A stretch of DNA of 64,000 nt from Pseudomonas denitrificans (nom. rej.) (GCF_008807415.1 NZ_CP043626.1:248001-312000); one strand, 5' to 3'. Positions 18,216 through 27,350 are shown, counted from the stretch's first letter. A program made the numbers and translations. The notes: a model not told the origin generated them from the sequence alone.

Positions 18216-18713
18216 CTAACTGGCTCTTATCAGACCCTGAACCGGAGAGCTCACTTGCACTTCGCGCTGAAGGAGCTTTAGCAAAAGTATTACCCGTTGC
18301 GCTCCGTCCTTGGCGAGGTAAATGGCTTCGATACCACTGGTCCCTGCCCAGTTGATAATTACCTTGTCTCCTGGCTCAAGCTCATGCTCCAGGGGAGCAT
18401 TTCTCTGCCGCAAGTAATCGATGATGTTGTTTGAAACCGGCAATGGATTTTCGCCAAATCGCACGATTTGGCTGACTCCTCTTGTCGAGCGGACTGGCAT
18501 CCAGTTGTCCTGCTGTGTGTCCAGTTCGATGAAGAGGTAACCGGGGAATAATGCTTCCTCCTGACGCCGCCACTGGCCATTGCGCAAGCGCTCGACTTGA
18601 TGTGTCGGTAACAGACACTCGAACCCCTGATTCTCCAGATTCTCGAGTGCACGAAAATCCTGCCTGGGCTTGCACTGGAGCAGATACCAGCGCTTATCCG
18701 TTGTTGCTTGCAT
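18216..18713 (-). CDS. rfaH: RfaH-type transcription antiterminator
   Basis: NusG paralogue of 165 residues. The NGN domain has WYLLQCKPRQDFRALENLENQGF, EALFPGYLFIELD and STRGVSQIVRFGENP, all close to E. coli RfaH. The C-terminal KOW/helical-hairpin region has PGDKVIINWAGTSGIEAIY and VILLLKLLQRE, again RfaH-like. ATG 18713 is preceded by GGAGGAC, a near-ideal ribosome-binding site; a longer start at 18788 would overlap wzc. It is encoded inside the cluster it likely controls, with an ops site directly after it, so it can act on the AT-rich biosynthetic genes downstream. Confidence 0.9.
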   Translation of the reverse strand: MQATTDKRWYLLQCKPRQDFRALENLENQGFECLLPTHQVERLRNGQWRRQEEALFPGYLFIELDTQQDNWMPVRSTRGVSQIVRFGENPLPVSNNIIDYLRQRNAPLEHELEPGDKVIINWAGTSGIEAIYLAKDGAQRVILLLKLLQREVQVSSPVQGLIRAS

Positions 18714-18750
18714 ATGTCCTCCATGCGGGGTGCCCCGCAGGAAAGCGTGT

Positions 18751-20994
18751 TCAGCTCTTGTCCGAGACGTATTCGTACTGGTAGGCATAGGCCCCGGCGC
18801 CGTAGTAATCCGCTGCGCGTCGCTCGACGCCGTTGAAGATGGCGCCCTTCAGTTCGATGCCGTTCTGTTCGAAGCGGCGGATGGTCAGTTCGATTTCTCG
18901 CTGGGCGTTCTTGGCGAAGCGGGTGACGATCAGGCTGGTGCCTGCCTGCCGGCCAACGATGGCGGCATCGGTCACGGCCAGCAGAGGGGGAGTGTCGAGG
19001 ATGACCAGGTCGAATTCGGCGCTGGCCCTTTCCAGCATGTCGGTGAAGTTGGGGTGCATCAGCAGTTCCGACGGGTTGGGCGGAATCTGCCCACGGGAGA
19101 TGAAGCTGAGGTTCTGCACGCTTGTGGCTTGAATGGCGCTGTCGAATCCACAGCGGCGGATCAGCAGGTCGGAAAGGCCGCTTTGCTCACGTGCGTTGAG
19201 GATCTTGTGCAGGTAGCCCTTGCGCATATCGACATCGACCAGCAAAACGCGTTGGCCGGTTTGTGCGATCACGGCCGCCAGGTTGGCGCTGACGAAGGAT
19301 TTACCCACTGAGGGGCTTGGCCCGGAGATCATCAGGCGGTTGTCGCCGGATTCCAGCATGGCGAAGTGCAGGCTGGTGCGCAGGCTGCGCAGGGACTCGA
19401 CAGCAAGGTCTGTGGGGTGGCTGGTGGCCAGCAGCGGGGCGGGCTGGAACGAGCCCTTGTTGCACTTGTTGCGCCGGTCTTCTTCGGCCTTCTGCAATGC
19501 GCTGTAAGGAATCGAGGCATACACTGGCAGGCCGAGTTGCTCGATGGCTTCAGGGGTTTCGATGCCACGGTTCATGGCCTTGCGCAACAGCACCAGGGCA
19601 ATGGCGAAGAACAGGCCCAGCAGCGTCGCAATGGCAACGATCAAGGGTTTCTTGGGTTTCACCGGTTTGGTGGTGTCGACATCGGCCGGGTCGATGATGC
19701 GCACGTTGCCGACGGCGCCGGCGCGCATGACGTCCAGTTCCTGGGCCTTGTTCAGCATTTGCGTATAGATAGCGGTGCTGACCTGTACGTCGCGGGTCAG
19801 GCGCAGCAGGTCCTGCTGGGTTTCCGGCAGGGCTTCGACGCGTTTGGAGAGGCCGGCCTGTTTGCTGGTCAGTTCGCCGATCTGCCGCATCAGGGCCTGG
19901 TAGGCCGGGTGCTGGTGGGTGAACTTGTGGTCCATCTCGGCCTGCTGCAGCTTCAGCTGGGAGATGCTGGTGTCCAGCGCGACGATCTGGTCCAGCAGGG
20001 CCTTGGTTTCCAGGCTGATGTCCGCCGACTTGGCGCGGGACTGGTAGCCGCTCAGGGCGTTTTCCGACTGCTCCAGGTCCTTGCGGACTTCCGGCAGTTG
20101 GCCGCGCAGGAACTCCAGGCTGGAGGCGGCTTCGGCAGAGGCTCGTTCGACGTTCTGCAGTACATACTGCTGGCTGATGGCATCGAGTACGGCGAGGGCC
20201 TGTTCGGGTTGCTCGTCGTCCAGGGCCAGGGTGAGGATGCCGGACTCCTTGCCGGTTTCGCTGACGTTGAGGTTCTGCTGGTAGTCGAGAATCGCGCTCA
20301 GCCGCCGTTCGCGGGTGACCTTGAAGCGGGTGCCGGGATTGGCGGCCAGGGTCTCTACCTGCACCTTCACGCCGTTCTGCTCGGCGGGCTGGCCAACAGT
20401 GCCTTTCACCAGCAGGTTGTTGTCGTCGTCAAACAGGCTGTAGCGCCCGTTCTCACCGGCGATGAGCGTCAATTGCTTTTCCAGCAGTACGTCGGGTACA
20501 TCGAGCTGGAAGATCTTCAGGCTTTCGCCGCCCCAGGCGAAACGGCTCATCCCCAGCAGCGCGGGCGCGATATCGCCAGGGTGCTCCGGGCTGTAGTGGC
20601 GATGAAGGAAGTTGCCGAACACCGGGAACAGCGAGGGCTGGACATCGATATCCAGTTTGAGGCTGTCCACGGCTTTGCCGATCACGCTGCGCGAGGTCAG
20701 CAGCTGGATCTCGGTGACCGCTTGCGATTGCGCACCCAGCAGGTCGCTCATGTCCGACAGGCCCGGGATGCCGGGCTTCTTCTGTTCCACCTGGAGGGTG
20801 GCGCTGGCGCGGTACACCGGTGGTGCGAGCAGGGCATAGGCTACGCCCATCACCATGAAGCCGGCGGTGATGCTGGCAATCATCCATTTGCGGTCCAGCA
20901 GGGTGCCGAAGAGGGCGAGCAGGTCGATCTCGTCATCGTCCTGCGAGGCTTGCAGCACGGGAGCTTGGGGCTTGGGCGTGTGTGGGTGTTGCAT
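18751..20994 (-). CDS. wzc: Wzc-type tyrosine autokinase / chain-length regulator
   Basis: Inner-membrane polysaccharide co-polymerase with a cytoplasmic BY-kinase domain; controls chain length and export with Wza. 747 residues. Membrane segments near 37-57 and 445-465 flank a periplasmic Wzz domain with coiled-coil stretches (about 290-420). The kinase has Walker A GPSPSVGKS (about 556-564), LLVDVDMRKG (A' motif) and VILDTPPLLAVTDA (Walker B). The C-terminus carries a cluster of six tyrosines (YYGAGAYAYQYEY), the autophosphorylation tail. Family members often have N or G where the Walker A has its second S. A Wzb phosphatase gene ends 22 bases upstream. GC-rich, unlike the central biosynthetic genes. 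Confidence 0.92.
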   Translation of the reverse strand: MQHPHTPKPQAPVLQASQDDDEIDLLALFGTLLDRKWMIASITAGFMVMGVAYALLAPPVYRASATLQVEQKKPGIPGLSDMSDLLGAQSQAVTEIQLLTSRSVIGKAVDSLKLDIDVQPSLFPVFGNFLHRHYSPEHPGDIAPALLGMSRFAWGGESLKIFQLDVPDVLLEKQLTLIAGENGRYSLFDDDNNLLVKGTVGQPAEQNGVKVQVETLAANPGTRFKVTRERRLSAILDYQQNLNVSETGKESGILTLALDDEQPEQALAVLDAISQQYVLQNVERASAEAASSLEFLRGQLPEVRKDLEQSENALSGYQSRAKSADISLETKALLDQIVALDTSISQLKLQQAEMDHKFTHQHPAYQALMRQIGELTSKQAGLSKRVEALPETQQDLLRLTRDVQVSTAIYTQMLNKAQELDVMRAGAVGNVRIIDPADVDTTKPVKPKKPLIVAIATLLGLFFAIALVLLRKAMNRGIETPEAIEQLGLPVYASIPYSALQKAEEDRRNKCNKGSFQPAPLLATSHPTDLAVESLRSLRTSLHFAMLESGDNRLMISGPSPSVGKSFVSANLAAVIAQTGQRVLLVDVDMRKGYLHKILNAREQSGLSDLLIRRCGFDSAIQATSVQNLSFISRGQIPPNPSELLMHPNFTDMLERASAEFDLVILDTPPLLAVTDAAIVGRQAGTSLIVTRFAKNAQREIELTIRRFEQNGIELKGAIFNGVERRAADYYGAGAYAYQYEYVSDKS

Positions 20995-21016
20995 GGTGGC
21001 TGGGTCTCGGAATGTC

Positions 21017-21463
21017 TTAGCGGGCAGGGCGAATGCGTTTCGCCCAGGCAGCGGCGTCTTGGGCGATCAGCGCGTAGGCGTGCTCGAAGGCGGCGTCACT
21101 CTGTCGGTAGGGGTCTGGAATTTCGCGGTCGTGCTGCCACTTTCCGAGCAGGAAGGTCTTGCCGCGGGATTCGGGAAACTGGCGGAAGATGTCTTGCAGG
21201 TGGCGCTGCTCCATGGCCAGCACCAGATCGGCGGCCTGCAGCAGTTCGGCTGTCAGTTGCCGGGCGTGGTGCTCCTGGGGCTGCTGGCCATGGCGCTGGA
21301 GCGTGGCAAGGGCGCGCGCCTCGAGCGGGCGGCCGACCAGAGCCGTCAGCCCGGCGGAGGAGACATGAACGCCGGAGTCTGTCAGTTCATACCGAAGGAG
21401 ATGTTCTGCTGTAGGACTGCGGCAGATGTTGCCAGCACAGACCATCAGTACCCTGTTGAACAC
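21017..21463 (-). CDS. wzb: Low-molecular-weight protein-tyrosine phosphatase (Wzb-type), copy 2
   Basis: Dephosphorylates the Wzc tyrosine tail. 148 residues from GTG 21463. Catalytic loop CAGNICRSP (Cys9, Arg15) and general-acid DPY in EIPDPYR near residue 115. GTG is preferred over the in-frame ATG at 21526 because the paralogue at 22889-23335 begins at exactly this point with MFNRILIVC. It lies 22 bases before wzc. The two phosphatases share RGKTFLLGKWQ and IPDPYR and are recent or conserved duplicates. Confidence 0.88.
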   Translation of the reverse strand: MFNRVLMVCAGNICRSPTAEHLLRYELTDSGVHVSSAGLTALVGRPLEARALATLQRHGQQPQEHHARQLTAELLQAADLVLAMEQRHLQDIFRQFPESRGKTFLLGKWQHDREIPDPYRQSDAAFEHAYALIAQDAAAWAKRIRPAR

Positions 21464-21686
21464 GGTTGTCACCGCTGCATGAATCAATGAGGCCGCGAAA
21501 TTAAGCCTCGCAGCCGGTCGATTCAATGCACTCCTCCCCCGGTTTCAGGGGTTTAAGAATTCTCTGAGGAGGGTTAAAGGGAATACTGTCAAAACAATGA
21601 AAGTGCCGGACAATTCTGGTCGTTTTCTGAGCGCCTCGAACGACTGGGCAGCGCTGTCGAAAAGGGCATTTTCGAGGAGGGAGGGG
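21464..21686. other. Spacer between GT4 gene and wzb copy 2
   Basis: 223 bases without a supported gene. On the minus strand a TTGACA is present near 21594, but no convincing -10 box follows at the right distance, so a promoter is possible but unproven. Confidence 0.4.
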
Positions 21687-22739
21687 TCAGCCCCGGGCGA
21701 GTTCGTTTTGGGCCGTTTCTGAGGGGAAGCGAGAGTAAAGCGCGCTCAGTGAACTGCGTAAGTGTTCACCGCAGTGCAGTTGCCGAATGCTGTGAGTATT
21801 GTGACGCAGGCGGGAAAGCGTTCCGGGGTCGCCCTTGATGAAAGCGTGAATTTCCTGGCGCGCGTGGCCGAGGTCCTGCAGGGTGGAAAGCCCCTCCGCG
21901 CTGAAAGGACCGATGCGCCGCAGTGCGATGGGAAGATCGAGCTTCGCTGCCTCCAGCACCGAGATGGGGAAGCCGTCCCACGCTGCCGTGTGGAAGTAGA
22001 GGTCGAGCCCCTTCATGTGGGCGATGACCTCGCCGCGCGGGCGCCAACCGGTCACTTCGATGCCGGCCTGGATCATCTCGGCCGTGACCTGGGCGTCCCC
22101 GCCACCGATCCACTTGAAGTGCGCAACGTCCGCGCAGCCCTCTGCCAGCGCGCGGAAATACTCGTGGCCCTTCTGCCGACTGATGCGCCCGACCATGCCG
22201 ATCACCGGCTTGCTGGTAAGGCTGTGGATCGCCGGCACTTCCGGGAGGTCGTCGCAGATGTTCACCAGGCCCAGGGTATGCCCCGGCTCGATCAGTTCCC
22301 CGGCGATGCGCTGTTCGTCCAGGCCGCAGCCGGCAATCACCGCCGTGCGCTTCGCCAGCAGCGATTCGATGGCCCGGTAGGCCTTGAGCATCATGGGGTG
22401 GTCGCCGCGCAGGAAGGCGAAGCCGTGGGGGGTGTAGACGATCTTCTTTGCGGGAATGAAGGGCAGGGCGCGGATCAGGGCGCCGGCATAGGTGCTGTGC
22501 AGATGGATGACATCCGGCTGCACACGATCGATGTACGGCTTCACCCGGGCGAGGCTGGAAAGACGGCGGGGCACCAGTTCCATGTGCTTGAACAGGCCCT
22601 GGCTTTCCTCTCCCGTGGTGTCGCCCTTGCGCACTGAGGCCAGCAGGTAGTGCTCATGCTGCTGGGAGTTGAGGATGTAGGAGTTGATGGCCGAGGTGAC
22701 GCCGCCGCCAAAGGACTCGGTGATGTGCAGGATCTTCAT
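21687..22739 (-). CDS. GT4 family glycosyltransferase
   Basis: A 350-residue GT-B enzyme for exopolysaccharide repeat-unit assembly. N-terminal domain: MKILHITESFGGGVTSAINSY and DVIHLHSTYAGALIRAL. C-terminal domain: PVIGMVGRISRQKGHEYF and DGFPISVLEAAKLDLP, where D replaces the first glutamate of the common EX7E motif. Similar enzymes are found in amylovoran-type clusters. GC-rich, so it belongs with the host-like flank and not the AT-rich core. It sits between two phosphatase genes. Donor unknown. Confidence 0.82.
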   Translation of the reverse strand: MKILHITESFGGGVTSAINSYILNSQQHEHYLLASVRKGDTTGEESQGLFKHMELVPRRLSSLARVKPYIDRVQPDVIHLHSTYAGALIRALPFIPAKKIVYTPHGFAFLRGDHPMMLKAYRAIESLLAKRTAVIAGCGLDEQRIAGELIEPGHTLGLVNICDDLPEVPAIHSLTSKPVIGMVGRISRQKGHEYFRALAEGCADVAHFKWIGGGDAQVTAEMIQAGIEVTGWRPRGEVIAHMKGLDLYFHTAAWDGFPISVLEAAKLDLPIALRRIGPFSAEGLSTLQDLGHARQEIHAFIKGDPGTLSRLRHNTHSIRQLHCGEHLRSSLSALYSRFPSETAQNELARG

Positions 22740-22888
22740 AAAGCGATGTAGGCCCCTGGAAAATTACTTGTCGTAACTGGGAGACCAAACAGCTGAATAT
22801 GGTCTTGCTGGGCTAGAGCGTAGCCTTTTTCATCATCGGTTTGTAAGGTTTTCTGACGCTTTTGTCGGGAAGATGGTTGTTCGTCAAA

Positions 22889-23335
22889 TTACCGGCGAAT
22901 CCGCAGTCGATCGCCCCAGGGAGCTACCGCGGATTCGATCAGCGCATACGCGCGCTCGAAGGCATCCGGGCCTTTGCGATAAGGGTCCGGAATCTCCTGG
23001 TCGGTCTGCCACTTGCCCAGCAGGAAGGTCTTGCCGCGAGCCTCGGGGGCCAGGCGGATAACGCTCAGGATCTGCGATTGCTCCATCACCAGGACGAGAT
23101 TGGCCTCGTGGACCAGTTCGGCGGTGAGCTGGCGGGCGCGGTGCGGTTGCGGGTGGTGGCCGTGACGGCGAAGGGTGGCGAGGGCGGTGTTGTCGATGGA
23201 GTGGCCGACCAGCGCGCTGAGCCCGGCGGAGGCCACGGCGATGTCGCTGCCCTGCAGGGACTCGCGCAGCAGGTGTTCGGCGATGGGGCTGCGGCAGATG
23301 TTGCCGACGCAGACGATCAGAATCCTGTTGAACAC
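22889..23335 (-). CDS. wzb: Low-molecular-weight protein-tyrosine phosphatase (Wzb-type), copy 1
   Basis: A 148-residue phosphatase with catalytic loop CVGNICRSP (Cys9, Arg15) and EIPDPYRKG near residue 115. Predicted partner of Wzc. First gene of the polysaccharide cluster in transcription order, directly after the plsB terminator, so its promoter must lie in the short 23336-23349 stretch, in the terminator region, or in plsB. Its paralogue at 21017-21463 lies next to wzc, with a glycosyltransferase gene between them. Confidence 0.88.
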   Translation of the reverse strand: MFNRILIVCVGNICRSPIAEHLLRESLQGSDIAVASAGLSALVGHSIDNTALATLRRHGHHPQPHRARQLTAELVHEANLVLVMEQSQILSVIRLAPEARGKTFLLGKWQTDQEIPDPYRKGPDAFERAYALIESAVAPWGDRLRIRR

Positions 23336-23349
23336 GGGGAGCGTCCCTG

Positions 23350-23392
23350 ACCGCGACCGAGGGTAGATCGTCAGAAATCTATCGGTCGCGGT
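23350..23392 (-). terminator. Terminator-like hairpin after plsB
   Basis: Perfect 11-base arms ACCGCGACCGA / TCGGTCGCGGT, with a second inner stem TAGAT/ATCTA. It lies between the plsB stop and the first gene of the polysaccharide cluster and probably insulates the two. Confidence 0.7.
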
Positions 23393-23425
23393 GCGGGGGC
23401 GTCAAGCTGCCGGCAGGAGGGCGGA

Positions 23426-25936
23426 TCAGCCCTGGCTGGCAGCCGGTGGCTCGGTGGGGGAGCTTTCTTCCTGGGGGGGGCGCTCCAGGGCGACCTGGCG
23501 GATGGACAGTCGGATCTCCGCCGGCAGCACGCGCTTGGCGGCACCTTCGGCCAGTTCGCCGAGCAGCTCGTGGTAGCTCAGCTTGCCGTGCTCGTCCTTG
23601 CGCAGCACGCCCTCGTCCAGCAGGGTCTGGATGAAGTGGCGGAACAGGCTCTTGTCGAAGAATTCCGGGGCGTTGAGACCGTGGAGCACCGACAGGCGCT
23701 GGGCCATCACGGTGCAGAGGTTCTCCAGTTCCTCGGCGGTGAGCTGCTTCTGCCCGGCGTTGAGCACCAGCGAGATGGACATGTAGAAGCGCTGCAGGGT
23801 CTGTGCGATGGCGCGGGCCAGCAGGGTCAGCAGCACGTACTGGCGCGAGCTGGGCGGCGGGCGGATGAAGGTGTCGTTCTCCTGCCTGAGCAGTTCGCTG
23901 GCGACCATGGCCTGCAGCCACTGATCGACCACGGCGTCCAGCTCGTCCAGGCTCCAGCGGATGAACAGTTCGGCCTGCAGGTACGGGTACAGCGCGCGGG
24001 TGTAGCGCAGCAGCTGCTCGCGGCTGATCCGCCCGCTGTTCTGGAAGAAGCTGGCGATCAGCGCCGGCAGGGCGAAGATGTGCAGCACGTTGTTGCGGTA
24101 GTAGGTCATCAGCACCGCGTTCTGCTCGTCGAGGTAGCAGATGCGGCCGAGGGCGTCCTTCTGCTCGCTGAGCAGGTTCATGCTCTTCACGTACTCGATC
24201 AGCTCGTGGCCGTCGCCCTCGGGCAGCGTGGCGCTGGGCGAGTAGGGCACCTTGCGCAGCAGGTCGAGGTAGAGGTCGATCACCCGAGCCAGGGCGGTTT
24301 CGTCCAGGGCCAGGCGGGTGGTGGAGAGCAGCGCCAGGGCGACCAGGTTCACCGGGTTGATCGCCGCAGCGTCGTTGAGATGACGGGCGACGTCGCGAGC
24401 CAGGTGGTTGGTGGTTTCCGACAGCCACGCCGGACGGTATTCCGGCCCCAGTTCCTGCTGGCGCCAGTCCGGCTGCTGCTGGTCGAGGAAGTCGTCGAGG
24501 TGGATCGGCTCGCCGAAGTTCACCCAGACCTGGCCGAAGCGCTGCTTCAGTGCGCCGACGACCTTGAAGATGTCGAAGATAGACTCCTTCTTCTTCGTCG
24601 CGCCGCGCAGTTCGCCCAGGTAGGTGCGGCCTTCGAGCACGCGCTCGTAGCCGATGTACACGGGGACGAAGACGATGGGCCGGCGCGAGTCGCGCAGGAA
24701 GCTGCGCAGGGTGATCGCCAGCATCCCGGTGCGCGGGTGCAGCATGCGCCCGGTGCGGGAGCGGCCACCTTCCACGAAGTACTCGGTGGAGAAACCGCGG
24801 CTGAACAGCGTGTGCAGGTATTCGTTGAACACCGCGGTGTACAACTGGTTGCCCTTGAAGCTGCGGCGCATAAAGAAGGCACCGCCACGACGCAGGATCG
24901 AGCCCACCACCGGCATGTTGAGGTTGATGCCGGCGGCGATGTGCGGCGGGGTCAGGCCGTTGCGGAACAGCAGGTAGGACAGCAGCAGGTAGTCGATGTG
25001 GCTGCGGTGGCAGGGCACGTAGACGATCTCGTGGCCCTGGGCGACTTCCTGCACGCGCTCGATGTGGTTGACCTTCACGCCCTCATAGAGCTTGTTCCAG
25101 AACCAGGTCAGGGTCACTTCGAGGAAGCGGATCACCGGGTAGGAAACATCCGCGGCGATTTCGTTGGCGTAGCGCAGGGCAGCGGCCTCGGCCTTGTCCT
25201 GGGAGATCTTCTGGGTATCGCATTCTTCCTGGATCGCCTGGCGCACCAGCGGCGCGCGCAGCAGGCCCTTGACCAGGGTGCGGCGGTGGGAGAGGTCCGG
25301 GCCGATTACCGCGGTCTTCTGGTTGCGGAAGTGCACCCGCAGGATGCGCTGGACCATGCGCAGGGTGCGCTCGTGGCCCTTGTTTTGTTCTACCAGTTCG
25401 CGCAGGTGGATGGGTGCGGAGAACTGCACGCGGGTCTTGCGGCCGAGGATGAGGATGCGCGCCAGTTTGCGCAGGCGGCCGGTGACGGCCCAGTTGTCGG
25501 CGAACAGCAGCTTCCAGGCGCTCTTCTCGCTGTCCGGGGATTGGCCCCAGAACACGCTGACCGGAACGATCTGCGCATCGTCGATACCGTTCTGGCCGAT
25601 GGCGCCGAGCATGCGCACCAGCGCTGGCGGCGCGCCGCGCTTGTCCTGGCGGCCGAGCCAGTCGGGCTCGGGCGTCAGGTAGAAGAAGGCCGCCGGCTCG
25701 ATGGATTCACCCACTGCCACCGGCATCACCGGACGCGGCAGGCCGGCCTTGCGGCACTCGGTATCGACCACGGCAAGGTCGGTCACCGAGGGCTGCTGCA
25801 GGACGTAGAGGACCGGTTTGCTGCGGTCGATCTTCAGGCTGAAGGCCGACTGGTTGATGGTTTCCGAGCGCACCCAGAGGTACAGCAGGCGGCGCAGGGC
25901 ACCAAAACCGAAGCGGCGGAACGGGTAACGAGGCAT
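23426..25936 (-). CDS. plsB: Glycerol-3-phosphate 1-O-acyltransferase
   Basis: First step of phospholipid synthesis: acylates sn-glycerol-3-phosphate at position 1 with acyl-CoA or acyl-ACP, at the inner membrane. 836 residues, the usual length for PlsB. Acyltransferase motifs: [14 protein letters not shown] (HX4D, near residue 310), [20 protein letters not shown] and [14 protein letters not shown]. The N-terminus [12 protein letters not shown] is as in other pseudomonads. It uses the same glycerol-3-phosphate pool as the neighbouring TagD-like enzyme. Monocistronic, with a hairpin after the stop. Confidence 0.97.
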   Translation of the reverse strand: MPRYPFRRFGFGALRRLLYLWVRSETINQSAFSLKIDRSKPVLYVLQQPSVTDLAVVDTECRKAGLPRPVMPVAVGESIEPAAFFYLTPEPDWLGRQDKRGAPPALVRMLGAIGQNGIDDAQIVPVSVFWGQSPDSEKSAWKLLFADNWAVTGRLRKLARILILGRKTRVQFSAPIHLRELVEQNKGHERTLRMVQRILRVHFRNQKTAVIGPDLSHRRTLVKGLLRAPLVRQAIQEECDTQKISQDKAEAAALRYANEIAADVSYPVIRFLEVTLTWFWNKLYEGVKVNHIERVQEVAQGHEIVYVPCHRSHIDYLLLSYLLFRNGLTPPHIAAGINLNMPVVGSILRRGGAFFMRRSFKGNQLYTAVFNEYLHTLFSRGFSTEYFVEGGRSRTGRMLHPRTGMLAITLRSFLRDSRRPIVFVPVYIGYERVLEGRTYLGELRGATKKKESIFDIFKVVGALKQRFGQVWVNFGEPIHLDDFLDQQQPDWRQQELGPEYRPAWLSETTNHLARDVARHLNDAAAINPVNLVALALLSTTRLALDETALARVIDLYLDLLRKVPYSPSATLPEGDGHELIEYVKSMNLLSEQKDALGRICYLDEQNAVLMTYYRNNVLHIFALPALIASFFQNSGRISREQLLRYTRALYPYLQAELFIRWSLDELDAVVDQWLQAMVASELLRQENDTFIRPPPSSRQYVLLTLLARAIAQTLQRFYMSISLVLNAGQKQLTAEELENLCTVMAQRLSVLHGLNAPEFFDKSLFRHFIQTLLDEGVLRKDEHGKLSYHELLGELAEGAAKRVLPAEIRLSIRQVALERPPQEESSPTEPPAASQG

Positions 25937-26105
25937 ACAGGCCCTATGGCTGGCGTAGGTAAAACGAGCGATTGCTCAGGCCGGCTAGTTTGCCGGATTA
26001 GGCCCCCGCCAGCAAAGTCACGAGCGCTTGGTCGGCGCGGGCGGACACCCCGTGGACTGCGGCTATCCTGCCATTTAGGGGATGACATTCTATGGAGGTT
26101 CCGCG

Positions 26106-26576
26106 ATGCGTACGTTCACCTGGGGATGCCTGCTCGCCTTGTCGGTTGTGCTGCCCGTCGCGGCCCAGACCGTTGTCCCGCTCAAGGGCCAGAGCAGCCA
26201 GCAGATGCAGCAGGACATGACTGAGTGCAACAGCGTCGCCGCCAACGCGGCGAGCAGCGCCACCAGCAGTTCCGATCCGAATGTCGGCGGCCGGGTTCGC
26301 GGCGCCGCAAGGGGAGCGGCGGCCGGCGCTGTGGCGGCGGAAGTGCGTGGGCAGCGGCATGATGAGGTTTACGATCGCGCCAGTGACGATGCCAAGCAGC
26401 AGTACCGGCAGAACCGCGCTGGCGACGTGGCGGCGGCGGGTGCCGTAGTGGGCGCTTCGCGCCAGCGCCAGGACCGCCGGGAGGACCGCCGCACCCAGAG
26501 TGAGGCGCAGAACACTGCCAGTGCCAGCGCCTACAGTGGTTGCCTGCAGGGGCGGGGCTACCAGGTCAGCCCCTGA
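26106..26576 (+). CDS. Exported glycine-zipper protein
   Basis: A 156-residue protein with a signal peptide ending near VAAQT, followed by a mature region with one early cysteine and a small-residue-rich stretch (GGRVRGAARGAAAGAVAAEVRG) of glycine-zipper type, then a charged, glutamine- and arginine-rich part and a final Cys in SGCLQGRGY. Such proteins often associate with the outer membrane; function unknown. ATG 26106 follows a good GGAGG site. Divergent from plsB. Confidence 0.75.
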   Translation: MRTFTWGCLLALSVVLPVAAQTVVPLKGQSSQQMQQDMTECNSVAANAASSATSSSDPNVGGRVRGAARGAAAGAVAAEVRGQRHDEVYDRASDDAKQQYRQNRAGDVAAAGAVVGASRQRQDRREDRRTQSEAQNTASASAYSGCLQGRGYQVSP

Positions 26577-26602
26577 GCGCGCGAGTCCTCTGATGGTGCA
26601 CG

Positions 26603-26628
26603 ACTGACCGCGCATGAGTGCGGTCAGT
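26603..26628 (+). terminator. Hairpin after the glycine-zipper gene
   Basis: Perfect nine-base stem ACTGACCGC / GCGGTCAGT, 27 bases after the stop. No T run follows, so termination is uncertain. Confidence 0.5.
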
Positions 26629-27132
26629 GGGGTATTTCATGGCCGTTATTCATCGGGCCCAATGGATTGGCGGACTGCCAATTCAGCAGATAAATGATTG
26701 GGCATATTGCCGCGGCAGAAACTGCAGGGCGCACTCCGACTGCTTCTGAAAGACATTTCCGTAGGTTGCCGAAAACGGATCAACGGGAACGAAACTACCC
26801 GCCGTAAATGCGCGAAAGTGCGAAAGGGTCCACGTTCGAAACACTTTCGTTACGCAGGGTAACGAGCACCAAAATGGCTCTGCAGGCCCCGAAAAATGGC
26901 ACTTTGGCCTGATTGGTCATAGGCTCGGGAAGCTGATGAAAAAGTGCTTTTCAGCTGTAACTTTTGATTTATATACTCGGGAGCGCTGTCGCCCTTGGGC
27001 GTTATTCGAATTACCTTCCTACGTGCCTTTCGGCGCGGGTTGGATGATAAGGAAAGCGTTCAGCCGGCGACTGCCGAAGTCCTCATTCCCGGGGGCCATC
27101 CAAAAATAATAGGCAAGTTGGAGAGTGTGGTA
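26629..27132 (+). other. Intergenic region with cold-shock promoter and long leader
   Basis: No gene is supported. It holds an inverted repeat CGAAAGTG/CACTTTCG (26813-26820/26842-26849), a GTTAC/GTAAC repeat at 26849-26863, and a promoter-like pair TTTTCA (26948-26953) and TATACT (26972-26977) with an 18-base gap. A transcript starting there would have a leader of about 150 bases before the cold-shock gene, as in cspA-type genes, where the leader acts as a temperature sensor. Confidence 0.55.
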
Positions 27133-27342
27133 ATGGCTGATCGTGAGGTCGGAACCGTCAAGTGGTTCAATGACGCCAAAGGTTATGGATTCATTCAACG
27201 CGATAGCGGTCCGGACGTTTTCGTTCACTACCGTGCCATTCGTGGCGATGGTCACCGCTCCCTGGTCGAAGGCCAGAAAGTGGAGTTTTCGGTGATCCAG
27301 GGTCAGAAAGGCCTCCAGGCAGAAGACGTGTCGAAGGTCTGA
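27133..27342 (+). CDS. Cold-shock domain protein (CspA family)
   Basis: A 69-residue OB-fold single-stranded nucleic acid-binding protein. RNP1 is seen as KGYGFIQRD and RNP2 as VFVHYRAI, where VFVHFSAI is usual. Starts [17 protein letters not shown]. It probably melts mRNA structure at low temperature or stress. The long upstream leader, where an in-frame start at 26995 could add 46 unlikely residues, supports starting at 27133. Matches the gene order of a cold-shock gene near dapE in P. aeruginosa (as I recall it). Confidence 0.92.
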   Translation: MADREVGTVKWFNDAKGYGFIQRDSGPDVFVHYRAIRGDGHRSLVEGQKVEFSVIQGQKGLQAEDVSKV

Positions 27343-27350
27343 GCCCCCGA

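Noticed and set aside
19366..21414. Plus-strand frame opposite wzc
   Set aside because: No family motif; explained by wzc codon bias.
23570..26224. Long plus-strand frame opposite plsB
   Set aside because: Same shadow effect; no recognisable domain, and plsB is certain.
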